Positions 17,091-28,700 are shown, numbered from the stretch's first letter. The stretch is DNA of 64,000 bases from Polyangiaceae bacterium (GCA_016712345.1 JADJRH010000001.1:868001-932000); one strand, 5' to 3'. Numbers and translations are program-made. The notes: generated by a model not told the origin, from the letters alone.

Positions 17091-18722
17091 ATGGTAAACG
17101 AACCACCGAGATCTTTGCTGCGCGCCCGCCTCGACCGATTTCAGACGCTTTACAATCGTCTGCGTACGCGGGCGATTGTGCTCATTGTGATGGGTACAAT
17201 CGGCGGGATTATCGGCCTATTTCTGCTGTTTTTGGCGCTCTTGTTGTTGGTTGCGCCGGCCGACGAAGAGGGGCTTTGGGGTCAGCGCGGAACGATGTTT
17301 GTGGCGCTCTTCGGCGGGTTGATTCCAACGTCGCTTTCGGCAACAGCGTTTTGGCGCGGGTTTAAGGGCCGAAAACGAGCGCACATCGCTCGCGATATTG
17401 TGGCGCTTGCGCGGATGACTCCGGTGTTTGGGTCGCGCGATGTGGCTCATCATTTGGGTCTGCACGCGATGGAAGCGGAACGCGCTGTGCTTGATGCGGT
17501 GGCCTACGGATTTGTAGAAGAGGTTCCGGCGGAGGAGGCGGCGGCGTTGTTGGCTGCTGCGCAGAGTTCGGGAGCGAGTGGGCCGCAGATGGCTTCGTGG
17601 CCTCCGGGTGCGATCACTTCCCCGAGCGCACAACTCGCTCCGACGGGGCCCGCGTATCCGATCGCCGCGCAGGGGGCGCAGGGTGTGTACACACCAATTC
17701 CGGCGGATCGGGGCGCGATGGGCGCTGCCAACGCGATCACGCCGCAGCCGCACACGCCGATTGTGATCACGCCGGCTTCGCCTTTTGTGGGTTCGACAAC
17801 TGTGCAGGCGCCGTCACCGCGCGTGGGGCCTTCGGCACCGCCGCCGCCGTCGGTGGAAGCGTTGATCGGTACGGTGCTCAACAACACGTACGCGGTGGAG
17901 AAACACCTTGGATCCGGCGGGATGGGCGCTGTGTACGCAGCGAAACATCTTCGAACGGGGAGGCGTTACGCGATTAAAACATTGCTACCGGATGCGCAGG
18001 TGGACGGGGATGCAATTCGGCGGTTTGAGCGTGAGGCGATGGCAGCGAGTGCCCTGGGTCATCCGGGGATTGTGGCGGTGCACGACTTTCACGTGACCGA
18101 TGGTGGGCTCTCGTATTTGGTGATGGATCTGCTCGAAGGTGAAACGCTCGACGGTCGGCTCGCGCGTGTGGGTTCGCTCGCGTGGCCGGACGCTCGGCGG
18201 ATGATTCTCGAAGCGGGCGATGCGCTGGCTGCGGCGCACGAAGCGGGGCTTTTGCATCGCGATTTGAAGCCGGCAAACCTGTTCGTTGCAAAAGGTCCGG
18301 GCGGGCGTGAACGGGTTGTGTTGGTGGACTTTGGGCTCGCGAAAAAGATCGACAGTGCGGCGGCTTCAAAGCTCACGTCGACAGGGGCGGCCGTGGGTAC
18401 ACCGCTGTATATGGCGCCGGAACAGGCGCGCGGTGAGCCGCTGGATGTGCGTTGCGATGTGTACGGTTTGGGCGCTGTGCTCTACGAGATGTTGACGGGT
18501 GCGCCGCCGTTTTTTGATCGAACGCTGGCCGCTGTGTACGCAAAGCTGCTGACCGAATCGGCGCCGTCGGCGGTGCGGGCGGCGGCTCATCCGGTGCCGG
18601 CGATTGTGGATGACCTCTTGGCGTGCGCGTTGGCCAAGGCGCCCGGCGAGCGGTTTGACAGCGTGCGGGCGTTTATGGGGGCGATTGCAAACGTGCCGGC
18701 AAACGCCGATGTGAAGGCGTAA
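17091..18722 (+). CDS. membrane-anchored Ser/Thr protein kinase
   Basis: A 543-aa protein with two hydrophobic segments at about 27-53 and 62-80, then a short domain (about 88-145) and a Pro/Ala linker. The eukaryotic-type kinase domain is C-terminal (about 265-530). Visible motifs: glycine loop LGSGGMGAVYAAKH, VAIK-type YAIKTL, catalytic loop HRDLKPAN (about 388), DFG (VDFGLAKK, about 413), GTPLYMAPEQ and DVYGLGAVLYEMLTG. All catalytic residues are present, so it should be active. The order of membrane segments first and kinase last is the reverse of most PknB-type kinases, leaving the kinase cytoplasmic. It is divergent from the STAND regulator, suggesting a shared signalling role. Confidence 0.9.
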   Translation: MVNEPPRSLLRARLDRFQTLYNRLRTRAIVLIVMGTIGGIIGLFLLFLALLLLVAPADEEGLWGQRGTMFVALFGGLIPTSLSATAFWRGFKGRKRAHIARDIVALARMTPVFGSRDVAHHLGLHAMEAERAVLDAVAYGFVEEVPAEEAAALLAAAQSSGASGPQMASWPPGAITSPSAQLAPTGPAYPIAAQGAQGVYTPIPADRGAMGAANAITPQPHTPIVITPASPFVGSTTVQAPSPRVGPSAPPPPSVEALIGTVLNNTYAVEKHLGSGGMGAVYAAKHLRTGRRYAIKTLLPDAQVDGDAIRRFEREAMAASALGHPGIVAVHDFHVTDGGLSYLVMDLLEGETLDGRLARVGSLAWPDARRMILEAGDALAAAHEAGLLHRDLKPANLFVAKGPGGRERVVLVDFGLAKKIDSAAASKLTSTGAAVGTPLYMAPEQARGEPLDVRCDVYGLGAVLYEMLTGAPPFFDRTLAAVYAKLLTESAPSAVRAAAHPVPAIVDDLLACALAKAPGERFDSVRAFMGAIANVPANADVKA

Positions 18723-18729
18723 AAAACGA

Positions 18730-18762
18730 AACGGCCGCTTCTCGTAGGAGAAACGGCCGCTT
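18730..18762. terminator. hairpin terminator between kinase and tRNA-Leu genes
   Basis: A stem of about 12 bp with one mismatch (cggccgcttctc / gagaaacggccg) and a gtag loop. On the minus strand it is followed by a T-rich run (ttcgtttttt), which fits termination of the tRNA transcript. On the plus strand it may also end the kinase mRNA, though the T-run there is weak. Confidence 0.6.
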
Positions 18763-18779
18763 CAATTTGGCATTTGGAG

Positions 18780-18861
18780 TGCGAAGGGCGGGACTTGAAC
18801 CCGCACGGAGTTACCCGCTAGCACCTCAAGCTAGTGCGTCTGCCAATTCCGCCACCTTCGC
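18780..18861 (-). tRNA. tRNA-Leu (anticodon GAG)
   Basis: The minus strand folds as a class II tRNA. The acceptor stem is GCGAAGG/CCTTCGC with discriminator A, the D-arm contains GGCGGAATTGGCAGACGC, and the anticodon stem CTAGC/GCTAG encloses the loop TTGAGGT with anticodon GAG. A short variable arm (CGGGTAACTCCG) and the T-arm with GGTTCAAGTCC follow. CCA is not encoded. It reads CUC/CUU codons. Confidence 0.95.
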
Positions 18862-18911
18862 GATGGGGCGCCGAAGGTATACGGCGGCTTTTGTTTGTCA
18901 AGCAAAACCGG

Positions 18912-20063
18912 TCACAATTTTTGATTGGAGGCTTTTTGCGCGGCGACAACGCCGGAAAGTGCATCGACGATCTCGCGCACTTCAAACGGCTTTCGAACCC
19001 AGTGAGCGGCGCCGCCGACGTTGGCCTGCGGAACGCTGCCGGACATGACCACGAGTCGCGCGGCGGGACTCGCATCGCGAAGGGCGGCAACGGCTCCGTC
19101 GAGATCACCGAGAAGCGGTGAAAGGTCGAGAAGCGCGGCATCAAAGCGCCCTGTGGAAAGCGCACGCGGAAGATCGGCGCGCTGTTTCACGCTCACCACG
19201 TCGGCTCCGCGCGCTTCAAGCGCGAGCATGAGAAGTTCGATCACGGCGTCGTCGTCTTCAACGATGAGAATGCGCGCGCCTTGAATGTTGCCCGTATGCT
19301 CAATGGGTCGCGGAGCACTTTGCGGTGGACGCTGAGCTGCAAACTCGGCTGTTTGAGTGGGCCAAACAAGCTCAAATCGCGCGCCGACGGGGCCTTGTTC
19401 TCCAAGCCGAAGTGCGCCGCCGTGTGCTGCCGCGAGCGCTGCGGAATGTCGAAGGCCGACGCCGGCACCGCCGCGCCTCGACGAAACGCCCGACTGAAAC
19501 AAGCGTTCGCGTTGTTCAACGGGAACACCGGGGCCGGCGTCTTGAACGGCGATGAGTACACAATGATCGGGGGCTTCGGCAACGGAGATGTCCACGCGCG
19601 AACCGGGCGGTGAGAACGCGATCGCGTTGAGAAGCAGATTGGTAACAACCTGGAGCAGGGCCGGCGCCGAGGGCACAACAACGTTGGGAAACGTGGATGA
19701 ATCAGACACGGAAATGGTCACGCCGCCGGGCGCCGCTTCAAACGTGAGAGCGTGCGCAGCGTCGCGAATGACATCGGCAATCGGCGCGGGCGGGGGTGAT
19801 GGAACAACGGCGCCGATCGCTTGTCGCGCAATGTCGCGCGCGAGCGCGGCGCGGCTTTTTATGATGCCGAGAGCATTGCGAAGCGCCTCTGGATCCGAAG
19901 CCTGTGCTGCGGCTTCGGTCCACCCGAGAACAACGGTGAGCGCGTTGGAAACCTCGTGCAGCGCACCCGCGAGATCGAGCGTGGGATCGTCACCCGCAGT
20001 TCGCAATTCAGGCGAACTTTGAGGGCGCGTTTGACTGGGACGCGGTTGGTCCCTGGGTGACAT
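18912..20063 (-). CDS. soluble hybrid histidine kinase with C-terminal receiver domain
   Basis: A 383-aa protein. The dimerisation/phosphoacceptor region is at about 30-90 with H-box LAGALHEVSNALTVVLGW (His36). The HATPase domain at about 105-240 has an N-box (LLLNAIAFSPPG), a G1-type DAGPGVP and a GAGVGL loop. The receiver domain is at about 265-375, with acidic pocket VEDDD, acceptor Asp in AALLDLSP and the conserved Lys in VRKPF. No membrane segment or sensor domain is present, so the input is probably cytoplasmic or through a partner. The ATG at 20063 is used; a GTG at 20123 would add a hydrophobic 20-residue leader but has no properly spaced ribosome site. Downstream of it in the same direction is tRNA-Leu. 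Confidence 0.88.
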   Translation of the reverse strand: MSPRDQPRPSQTRPQSSPELRTAGDDPTLDLAGALHEVSNALTVVLGWTEAAAQASDPEALRNALGIIKSRAALARDIARQAIGAVVPSPPPAPIADVIRDAAHALTFEAAPGGVTISVSDSSTFPNVVVPSAPALLQVVTNLLLNAIAFSPPGSRVDISVAEAPDHCVLIAVQDAGPGVPVEQRERLFQSGVSSRRGGAGVGLRHSAALAAAHGGALRLGEQGPVGARFELVWPTQTAEFAAQRPPQSAPRPIEHTGNIQGARILIVEDDDAVIELLMLALEARGADVVSVKQRADLPRALSTGRFDAALLDLSPLLGDLDGAVAALRDASPAARLVVMSGSVPQANVGGAAHWVRKPFEVREIVDALSGVVAAQKASNQKL

Positions 20064-20210
20064 ATTTTGGGAGATTAGACCTAAAAGAAGTGACAATAAA
20101 ATTGGGGAAAACGCACGCGACACCTTTTTTGCAAGGGCGGCGAGTGTCCATTGCGCGATCGATCCACACGCTCCTCGCTATTCGGCTTGGCCAAGCCGGC
20201 GAAGGCCGGG

Positions 20211-22007
20211 CTACTTCACGGAAGGTGGGAGCAGCAAGAAGTACTCACCGTTCACATCGGCCACCGCTTCACCGATTTGAACGGCGCTGGTGACGCTTTG
20301 CGCGGTTTCGTCTCCGCCGACGGGTGTCCAGGCTCGCACGGTGGCGCCGGCAAGTGCGGAGCCTTTGGCGTCGACCACGCGACCTTTGACGATCACGGGG
20401 TTTTGAAGAGCAAGTGTACCCAACGAAACCACGGGCGGGGCGGCAAGGTCATCGGCGATTTCGGACACGAGAAGTCGCGGACGAACGAGCCACGGATAGC
20501 CCGAATCGGAAGGCGGAACGAGCGCGAGATCAAACTTGCCGGAGTCCACAGCAACTTGAAATACGCCGGCTTGAGTTTGAGTTGTTGCGGGGCGCGGCTT
20601 CACCTCGACGGCGGTGGCTTTGCTCAAGAAACCTGAGCCGCCCGTAACCGATGGCGTGAGGCGTACTTCAACGTTGGCCGAGTCATCGTTGGCGGTGACC
20701 ACCGTTCCGGCGAGCGTGGTTGCAAAGGGAACGTTGACCGAGCCACCGCAAAAACAGTCTGTGCCTTCTGCAACTTCCCAAACGGTGGCGCCCACAGCGA
20801 GATCTTGCCGGTCGGGACGAGCCACGACTTGATATGTGCCGGGTGGCAAAAAACTCTGAAAGTGTCCGTTATCGTCGGTTTGAATAACTGTTTCGTAGAG
20901 TGTCAGTTCTTCACCCGACAAGGAGGTGCTTTGAAGAGTGACAGTTGCAGTGACCGGGAGACCGTCGTGAAAAACGTTTCCACCCACTTCGCGCGGTTGA
21001 GTTGCAATGCCGGAAACGTCGAGTTTGACGGGCACGTCCAATCCTTGAAAAGCCAATACGTCGAGACTCCAAAGGATAAAGGGTTTTGAAGAGTTGGCCG
21101 GCGGCCTTAGACGAACCACCGGAATGAATGCCTTGTTGGTGGCTGTCCAATCAAACGCGATTGAAAAGGGCACTTCAAAGTCAAGTCCCTCTTGTTTTGG
21201 TTGAATGGACTCCGAAATGATCTGACCACTCAATGGCTCAACAACTTCAAGGTACCACTTGGTGAAGTCTTCTTTTTGAGAGAGTTTAATGGTGCCGTTT
21301 AATGTGAGCGGCGCCGCAGATTGAACGGAAAACCCCGCGTCTTTTGATAACGTTTGTTTTGGTAAAAAAATGGGCGGCGTTTTGGTGCAATCGGGGAAAA
21401 CGCCCAGGTCCGGCTGTGGCTCCACATAAACATCGTAAATGCCCGGTGGGACACTCACCGCGAATGCTTCATTGCCTTGAGCATCTTCCGACGACGCGGC
21501 CTCATACGATTGACCATCAAGAAGGCCGAAGAGGTGCGGTACGGGTTTAAGATGGACGCGCGCCGGAACAGCTGTGGTGCCGGCGCATGGCAAATACACG
21601 CGACCGGGGGAGATATTGATGTATTCAGGCACCTTGAGATCGAGATTGACGATCTGACTACCGCTGTCGCCCGAGATGCTCCCGGGCTCAATGAGAATGG
21701 ATGACAATGACATTTGGCCATTGCCGGGAGCGGGGCGCACTTCAATCACAAGGCCGGTCAGGTCAACCGAACTTGCTACGCAGCTGTTTTGATCGCCAAT
21801 GGCGGCGCAATGAGATCCGGCGGGACAATCGGCGTCCGATTCACAGGTGTTGAATTTATTGGAAAGCGCTTCGGCGTAGGGAATGGAGCATCCGCTCAAT
21901 GCTGCCGAAACAGCGGCGACCATAACGAATGGCAGACCCAATTGAGGCGATAAGGTCGGAGTGTGCGAACGCTGCTTGGATACAGACTGTATTAAGGGGT
22001 GTTTCAT
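20211..22007 (-). CDS. large lipoprotein with carboxypeptidase-regulatory-like domains
   Basis: A 598-aa lipoprotein with a signal peptide ending in LSGC. A short Cys motif (CESDADCPAGSHCAAIGDQNSC) is followed by repeated beta-sandwich units of the carboxypeptidase regulatory-like type. Examples are VGGNVFHDGLPVTATVTLQS... and VKGRVVDAKGSALAGATVRAWTP... DVNGEYFLLLPPS. Such domains are common in extracellular and outer-membrane proteins. The ATG at 22007 has GGGAG 6 bases upstream; an alternative start at 22022 overlaps the upstream stop as ATGA. It is transcribed directly after the smaller lipoprotein gene and is probably translationally coupled to it, so the two may work together at the cell surface. 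Confidence 0.85.
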   Translation of the reverse strand: MKHPLIQSVSKQRSHTPTLSPQLGLPFVMVAAVSAALSGCSIPYAEALSNKFNTCESDADCPAGSHCAAIGDQNSCVASSVDLTGLVIEVRPAPGNGQMSLSSILIEPGSISGDSGSQIVNLDLKVPEYINISPGRVYLPCAGTTAVPARVHLKPVPHLFGLLDGQSYEAASSEDAQGNEAFAVSVPPGIYDVYVEPQPDLGVFPDCTKTPPIFLPKQTLSKDAGFSVQSAAPLTLNGTIKLSQKEDFTKWYLEVVEPLSGQIISESIQPKQEGLDFEVPFSIAFDWTATNKAFIPVVRLRPPANSSKPFILWSLDVLAFQGLDVPVKLDVSGIATQPREVGGNVFHDGLPVTATVTLQSTSLSGEELTLYETVIQTDDNGHFQSFLPPGTYQVVARPDRQDLAVGATVWEVAEGTDCFCGGSVNVPFATTLAGTVVTANDDSANVEVRLTPSVTGGSGFLSKATAVEVKPRPATTQTQAGVFQVAVDSGKFDLALVPPSDSGYPWLVRPRLLVSEIADDLAAPPVVSLGTLALQNPVIVKGRVVDAKGSALAGATVRAWTPVGGDETAQSVTSAVQIGEAVADVNGEYFLLLPPSVK

Positions 22008-22018
22008 GGCGCGCTCCC

Positions 22019-22612
22019 TCATTGGGCGCTGTCACAGCGGGCGGTGGGGTCTACTTCGGGACATTTTAGATCAGCACAGCCGGGTTCACCGGGCGGAGGC
22101 GTTGGATCGCAACATGGAGCCATGACACTGTCGCAGACGATCACTGTCCACGTGAGACTGTCGAAGTCTTTCGGATCGGCGGGACAGCGCGTATCCACGT
22201 TGAAAGCGTGCGACGCAAACAGAGTCACGGTGTGGCAACCGAGCGTTTCATCGGTGGGATACCACTGCGTTGTGAGCGTCCGCGATTCGTCGTCAATGGT
22301 GCTTGCCGCGACGATGGTGTCGTCGAGAACTTCTTGAAACGGAATTTCGGGGCCTGGAAGGGGTACACCGTAGTCGAGGACCAAACGGCCCAATACGTCT
22401 TGCCCAGCGTCTTCGGACACGACGCGAGCAGAAAACGGGAATTCAGAAGGGCCGCTGCGATCAACCACGAAGATTTCGTGAAGGGTGGGTTGAGCGGTGG
22501 GGCCGATGAGAAACGGCGGCGTTTGCTCCGGGTCTTCAAACGAAGGCGAAGATGTGACGAGGCACGCCGACAAACTCATAACGAGGAGGAGACATAGCGA
22601 CGCCCGTGCCAC
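22019..22612 (-). CDS. lipoprotein, upstream partner of the CarboxypepD-like lipoprotein
   Basis: About 197 residues from a GTG at 22612, which gives a normal lipoprotein signal (ASLCLLLVMSLSAC). A GTG at 22696 would lengthen it by 28 residues and cannot be excluded. The mature part has beta-rich sequence (FSARVVSEDAGQDVLGRLVLDYG) and ends with a Cys-rich, Pro-rich stretch (CCDPTPPPGEPGC...). I do not recognise a family. It overlaps the start region of the next gene by a few bases, which strongly suggests a two-gene operon of surface lipoproteins. Confidence 0.72.
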   Translation of the reverse strand: MARASLCLLLVMSLSACLVTSSPSFEDPEQTPPFLIGPTAQPTLHEIFVVDRSGPSEFPFSARVVSEDAGQDVLGRLVLDYGVPLPGPEIPFQEVLDDTIVAASTIDDESRTLTTQWYPTDETLGCHTVTLFASHAFNVDTRCPADPKDFDSLTWTVIVCDSVMAPCCDPTPPPGEPGCADLKCPEVDPTARCDSAQ

Positions 22613-22792
22613 GAAAAAGAGGGGTGCTTCGGCTGGTAGTTTTAAAGGAAGCTGCGCCAAGGCGCCGCAGCGCCGTGACAGTTGTGTCGCGATCACAGGC
22701 GCAAAGTTACCACTTCGCCAGAGCGGGCAACTTGGCTTTTAGGCGCGGGGCCAAGACGAAAAAACGTGAAACCGGCGAGACCGGTATCAGGC

Positions 22793-25700
22793 CTAAACGT
22801 AGCGGCTGCGGCGAGACTCGGGGCCTTGCGTTTCGGATCGGGGCGGGAGCCAGCGCGCTTCGGCATATTCGGTGCGAATTGCGAGGCGCACCAGGTCGGC
22901 GATCTCGGCGCTCTGGGCGCAGGCTTTTTCCAAACCGTCGGGCGCTGTTTTGAGCGGCTCCAAGTTGTAGCCCGTTTGCTCGGCGACCGAGCGAACCGCT
23001 GTGGAAAGGCTTCCCGACGCAAACAAGCCGGCGCGGCGCATGGCTTGGCGCGTACCGACAAGCGCGTTTTCGAATGTGAGTTGCTGCGGATGGGCGCAGA
23101 TTTCCCGCAGGCGCCTCTCGGAGCGCGGCGGAATGAGTTGCCACAAACTCTGCTCCAAGCGCACGACCGCACGGTTGCCACGCGGGCTGGCATCGAGCGG
23201 ACCAAACGCGGCGACCAATGCGTCGATAAGGGTGCGAAGCTCGTCCTCGGGCATGCCGTTCACCAGAGCATGCTCCGGCATGGCACCGGTGAGATGAGAA
23301 CCGAGCGCGTGGAGCAGCGCCGCTTGATCGGTTACAGCAATGTCACCGGTGAGAACAACCGACGGCGAGGCGAGAAGAGCGACCTCCGCGCGGATGGGTC
23401 CGGGCGCGCGGCGATGGAAGAGCCACACGCGACCCATTCCAAAAAGGCGCAGCAGTTGAGAAAAAACCTCACCGAGAGCCGACGACGAGTTGGGTTGAAT
23501 ACGCTCCACGCCGGTGAGGCCGTACGAGGCCGTGTCGCGGCGATAAAGGCCCGTTTCCCACACGATCGAAAGCGCTTCGTTCACGAGTGAATCGACTTGT
23601 CGAAACAGGAGCGAAGACACAAGGGCGGGAGCGTCGCGCTGCGCGGAAAGCGGCGGCGGTGTGAGCCCCCCGGAGCTTTCAAAAACGCCGAGCACGTGCT
23701 CCACCGCGTTCGCGTACGGCGTGTTGCCGTCGTACGCGGCGGCTTCATGCAGTCGCGCCAGGGCTATGAGATCGCCTGGGCGGATCGCGGCCTGCTGGCG
23801 GCGAACAGCGAGAATGTCGCGCGACCGAGAGCCTAGATCCTGCGCGTAAAACATGACGAGCTGCTCGCCTGCTTCAAACGAGCCGGCGAGGAGTTCGCGC
23901 CGGAGCGTCATTTCATCGGCTTCAACGATGGGAAGCGGCGCCACCGATTCCGATGGCCCGACAACGGAGCGCGGCAACGGGGGCGGAGCGCGCTGGAGAT
24001 CGGGCAGAGGCGGTGGGCCCACGATCACAACGGGTTTGTCGCTCGGGGCAACCGGGGGCGGCGAATCGTTCGGCGCAGCAACGCCGTCTTGAGCACCTTC
24101 GGGGTTGTCGTCCTCGTCGTCGCGGCGCGACGTTGGAAACGCCGCTTCGGCCGCGTCGAGCGCGCGCATGAGCGAGATCTCGTTCGCGTCGATGGCCGGC
24201 GCGTTGATCATCGTTTCGAAATCCGGCTCCATGTCGGGCGGATCCAGCTCGTCCATGCTTGGAGGCGCCTGCGATGCCGGCGGAGGTCGCGCGGACACGG
24301 GCGGCTCGGGCGGGAGCGGCGGTGGACTCTTGTGTACACTCGGCTCGGGGGGGAGCGGCGGTGGACTCTTGTGTACACTTGGCTCAGCCGGCAACGGCGG
24401 TGGACTTTTGTGTACACTTGGCTCAGCCGGCAACGGCGGTGGACTCACCGGACCCGATGTTGGAGCGCCGGGAAGCGGCGGCGGCTGCGAACCGGCGGGC
24501 GGCGGCGAGCCGGGAAGCGGCGGCGGGTGCTTTGAAAGCTCGGCTTGGCGCCGCAACGCGAGCGATCGCGTTTCAGATTCACCGGCCGCGATTTGAAGCA
24601 ACGCCTTCGCTCGTTCGATGTCGCCCGCGGCGGTGGCAGCTTCGGCGGCCGCAAGGGCAACGCGGCCTCGAACGCGGAGCCCGCGCAGGTCGCCGGAGAG
24701 AGCCGTTTCGTAGAGGGTTACCGCCGGTTCGAAAGTTCGGCTTCGGACCAAGCGCTCGGCCATTCCAAGCGCGATGAGCGGCAGCGCTCCAACTTCGGCG
24801 TGGCGGCGCGAAAGCTCACGCATGCCGGCGCCGCCGCCCTGAATCACGTCCATTTCCTCGGCGAGCAAAAACGCGTGCAGATCCACGTGCGCGTCGGGGA
24901 CGCGTTCAGCGATGCGCTGAAGTTCGGCCACCGCCGCCTGGGCTTCACGCGGTGTGCCCGGTCCGCGCAGACGATATTCGGCACGCAGCAGCTCCAAGAT
25001 CCCTTCGACAAGATCGGGAACGAGCTTGAGCGCGCGACGCGTGCGTTCGAGAGCGCCCGAGTCGTCGCCCATGGTCGCCGCGGCGCGCGCCGCTTCGAGT
25101 AGCCACTCCGCGCGACGCGACGGGGTTTCACGCACCGAACTCGCGAGTTGGTCGAGCGCGGATGCGAGCGCCGCGTGGTCGCGTTCGTGCCTTGCGATCT
25201 GCACGCGCAGCTCCACAACGTTTTCGCGGGGAGCCATGGTTGCAAATCGTTCGAGCAGCTCCCGGGCGCGCGCGATCTCGCCGCCTGCAATGAGGTTTGA
25301 GGTGGCGCGGAGGCCGTATTCCCCTTTTTCGTCGATGGTGGGCGCGATGTTGGCGAGGCGTTCCCACAGCTCGGCCGCTGCGACGGGCTCCGTCGAGCGC
25401 TCGCGCATGTCAGCGAGGTATCGGAGGGCGATCACGTCGTCGGGCGTTTCGGCGAGCTGATTTTGCAGCTCGGCGGCGGCGTCGGCGATGCGGCCGAGGC
25501 GCTGCTCCAACACAGCGACGCGGCGCAGGCGCAACATGCGACGCACGTCGGGCATCTCGGCGAGCTGCACGCGCTTGTCGAGGTAGTCCGCAACGGCGTC
25601 GTGATCGCCGCGGCGGTTGGCTTCCTGCTCCAACGACTCAAGCACCTGCGAATCGAGCGCCGAGCGAACAATCGACGGCGGCCCCTCGGCGCCTTCAAGC

Positions 25701-28700
25701 GGAGGAGGCGGCGCTTGTGAAAGCCTGCCGATTTCGCCTTCGATCGCGGCTTTTGAAGCTTCGTCGGGAGCGTGCGCAAGGAGCCTCGCGAGCGTGTCGG
25801 CCACGGTTCGCGGGTCGCGCGCGCGCCGGCCGAACCGACGCAGATCGGCGAGCAAATCGCTGTCGACGGGCGCGCCGGGCAACCACTCACCGACGATCTC
25901 CAGCGCGCGCTTGTGGTCGCCTCGGCCGGAGAGGATCGCAGCGAGATCGCGCGCGTACCTGGCGCGCGCCACGGGACGAACTTCGGGATGGGGAAGCTCC
26001 TCGCGCAACAGCTCTTCGATAGCTTCGGGGCGGCCGGCCATGGCGTACAAGCGGCGAAGCCACGCCACCACGCGTTCGCGAGCTTCGGGCGCGCCGGGGC
26101 CGAGATCGCGAACGCGCGCCAAGACATTCGCGGCGAGAACTTCTTGGCCGTTCGTTTCGTGTCTCTCTGCAATGCGCAGCAGCGCCTCGACGCGTGTCTT
26201 AGGTGCGACCGCGAGATCGAGCGCTTTGGTGAGATCTTCGTCGTCGGCCGCGGCCACCGTCGCGTCGGCCTGGGCCACCAGGTCATCGTCGTCGGACGCT
26301 CGTTTTGCCGCCTCAATGAGCAGCGCGGCCGCCGTGTGTTTGTCGCCGAGCGCCTGAGAAACCAAACCCGCAAACTGAAGCAGCGACGGACCGACGCTCG
26401 AATAGGGTTTGGCGGCCGCGCTTTGCACATCGTTCACAAAGCCCGAAGCGATGTCGGCGCTCTTGGCGATCTCGCCCACGCAGTCGGAAAGCGTCAGGTA
26501 GTCCTCAATGTCGCCGTCGGCCGACGCCGCTCGGATAACCGCCTCAAGGCCGAGCGGCAGATCGCGAAGATCTTCGATCGCAAGACGCGCAAACGCCACG
26601 CCGGCGCGCGCGCCGTCGGGCCCGTCGAGTTTTGGAAGGAGCGATCGAATCGCGCGGACGAGGCGCAACGTCGGCGTTTCGCGGTCGCCCGTAACGCCGA
26701 TGAGTTCGTGAAGCGCGGCGGCCACGTCGCGAATCGCAGGCACGTCGGCGCGAACAACCAGCGCGCGCAAAAGCAGATCGAAACGCGTTCGAAGCCCTTC
26801 GTCGGACGTACCGGCAACCTGCGCGGCACGTTTGAGCCACACCGGTTTGAGATGCCCGTCGGCGCGCTCCGCAACGCGTTCGAGGGCACGCACCGCCTCC
26901 GATGAATCGGTCGCCCGTTCGGCCAAGCGCGACAGCAGGAAAAACGACGAGCCCTCCATCGGCACGGCTTCAAAGCTCTCGATCGCGTGCCGGAGCGCCA
27001 TGTCGATCGCGCCGCGCCGTTCGAGTTGGCGAGCCCCGCGATAGTGTGCGGCGCGCCGTCCGAAACATCCGAGGGCCGCGCCGGCAAGCACATCGTACGA
27101 GTGATCGAGAACGGCCAGACCACCGTCAACGTGCGAGGAGCGCTCCACCAACGCAACGGCGTCGGAACGGCTCGGGTCAATTTCAATTGCCGTGGAAGCA
27201 CATCGCAGCGCGCGTTCGGGATCTTGAGCGCCGAGCGCCAAGTTGGAAGCTTCGATGAGCAGCGCCGCGCGGAGTTTCTGTTGCGACGGATCTTCGGCGA
27301 GCGATGCTGCGCGCGTTTCGACAGCGCCGACGGCACTGATCGCGCCCGAAAACGCGCGCAGGTCGCGTGCGTACCTTTCGGGGCCCTCAGGAACGAACGT
27401 GCTGGCCTGAAAAAACGCCGACTCGGCGCCGACCTGATCGTGCGCCAAATCCCACAAAAGACCGCCCCACACGCGAAACGCGTACGAGGTTTCGGCGGCG
27501 CGCGATTCACCCAGCGACGACAGCGCGAGCGCGCGCGCTTCGGACAAGAAAACGAGCGCATCTGAAAGCGCCGCCCCGGCGATCGGTGTCGCTTCGAGGA
27601 GCTTGGCTTCGACCTCGGGAACGAGGGGTTCCACTTCGGCGAGTACCACCTCGGGGTCGGCGCCGGCCATCACCGCGCGCGAATACAAACGCGCGGCCGA
27701 CGCGACTTCACCGGCTTCGACGCGTTTGCGCGCCAAGATGAGAGCCACTTCCACCGTTTCGTTTTCGGCGGGCCCGGTGGCGAGGTAGCGCTCCAAAATG
27801 GCGATCGACAGCGCATTGTCTTTCGCTTTTTCGGCCACCGCCAAAAGACGCTTTCGAAACTCGGGAACGCGCGGACCGAGCACATCGAGGGCGCGGCGCG
27901 CGAGCGCAACGGCTCTCACGGCGTCCACGCGCGCGAGCGCTTCGAGCACATCGCCGATCAAGTCTGAAAGAGCGCCCGGCGGCCGCGGTTGAGCGAACAC
28001 AGCGCCCAATGCGTCGGCGAGATCCGGCGCCGTTTTTGAGAGCAGCGCGCGGCGCAGCAGAAGCTCTGAAACGTCGGGCGACGCGGGTCGCAACGCGAGC
28101 CATCGCTTCGTCCACGCAAACGAAAGTTCGTGTTCACCCAACTCGCCGAGCGTGGTTGAAAGACCGTCGCAAAAGAGACCGCGCGGAAAAACGGCGGTCA
28201 TCACATTTTCAAGCGCGCCCGCCGATTCGCGATCTGTCTTGCCAAGCGACATGGCGGCGCGCACCACCGCCGCGCGGGGCGACCCCGATTCAAGCCGGGC
28301 CGCACGTGTACTCACCGCCCGCGCGCGCCCCTCGTCGCCCACTGCGAGCCACAGATCCACCGCTACCGAAAGCACCACCGCCGCAACGTCAACGGGTTTT
28401 CCCGTGGCGATCACACTCAGCGCTTCGGCCCGCTCTTTCACAGCGCGCAATCGACACGCGTGAAGCAGCGTGGCGCTCGCCACCGAGTCGTGCACTTCGG
28501 GCTCGCCCAGAGCCTCCATCAACTCCGCAAGCACGGCGCTCTCGTCGCCGGCCTTTCGAAGAAGTGTACACACGCGCGCAAGCGACCGAGCGTGCCCGGG
28601 CACATCGCGCCCCGCGCGCGCATTTGCGTCGGCGCGCACGATGTTTAAAAGCTCGGCTTCTTTACCGGCTCGCGTTGCGGCCCGCACCACATCATCGGCC

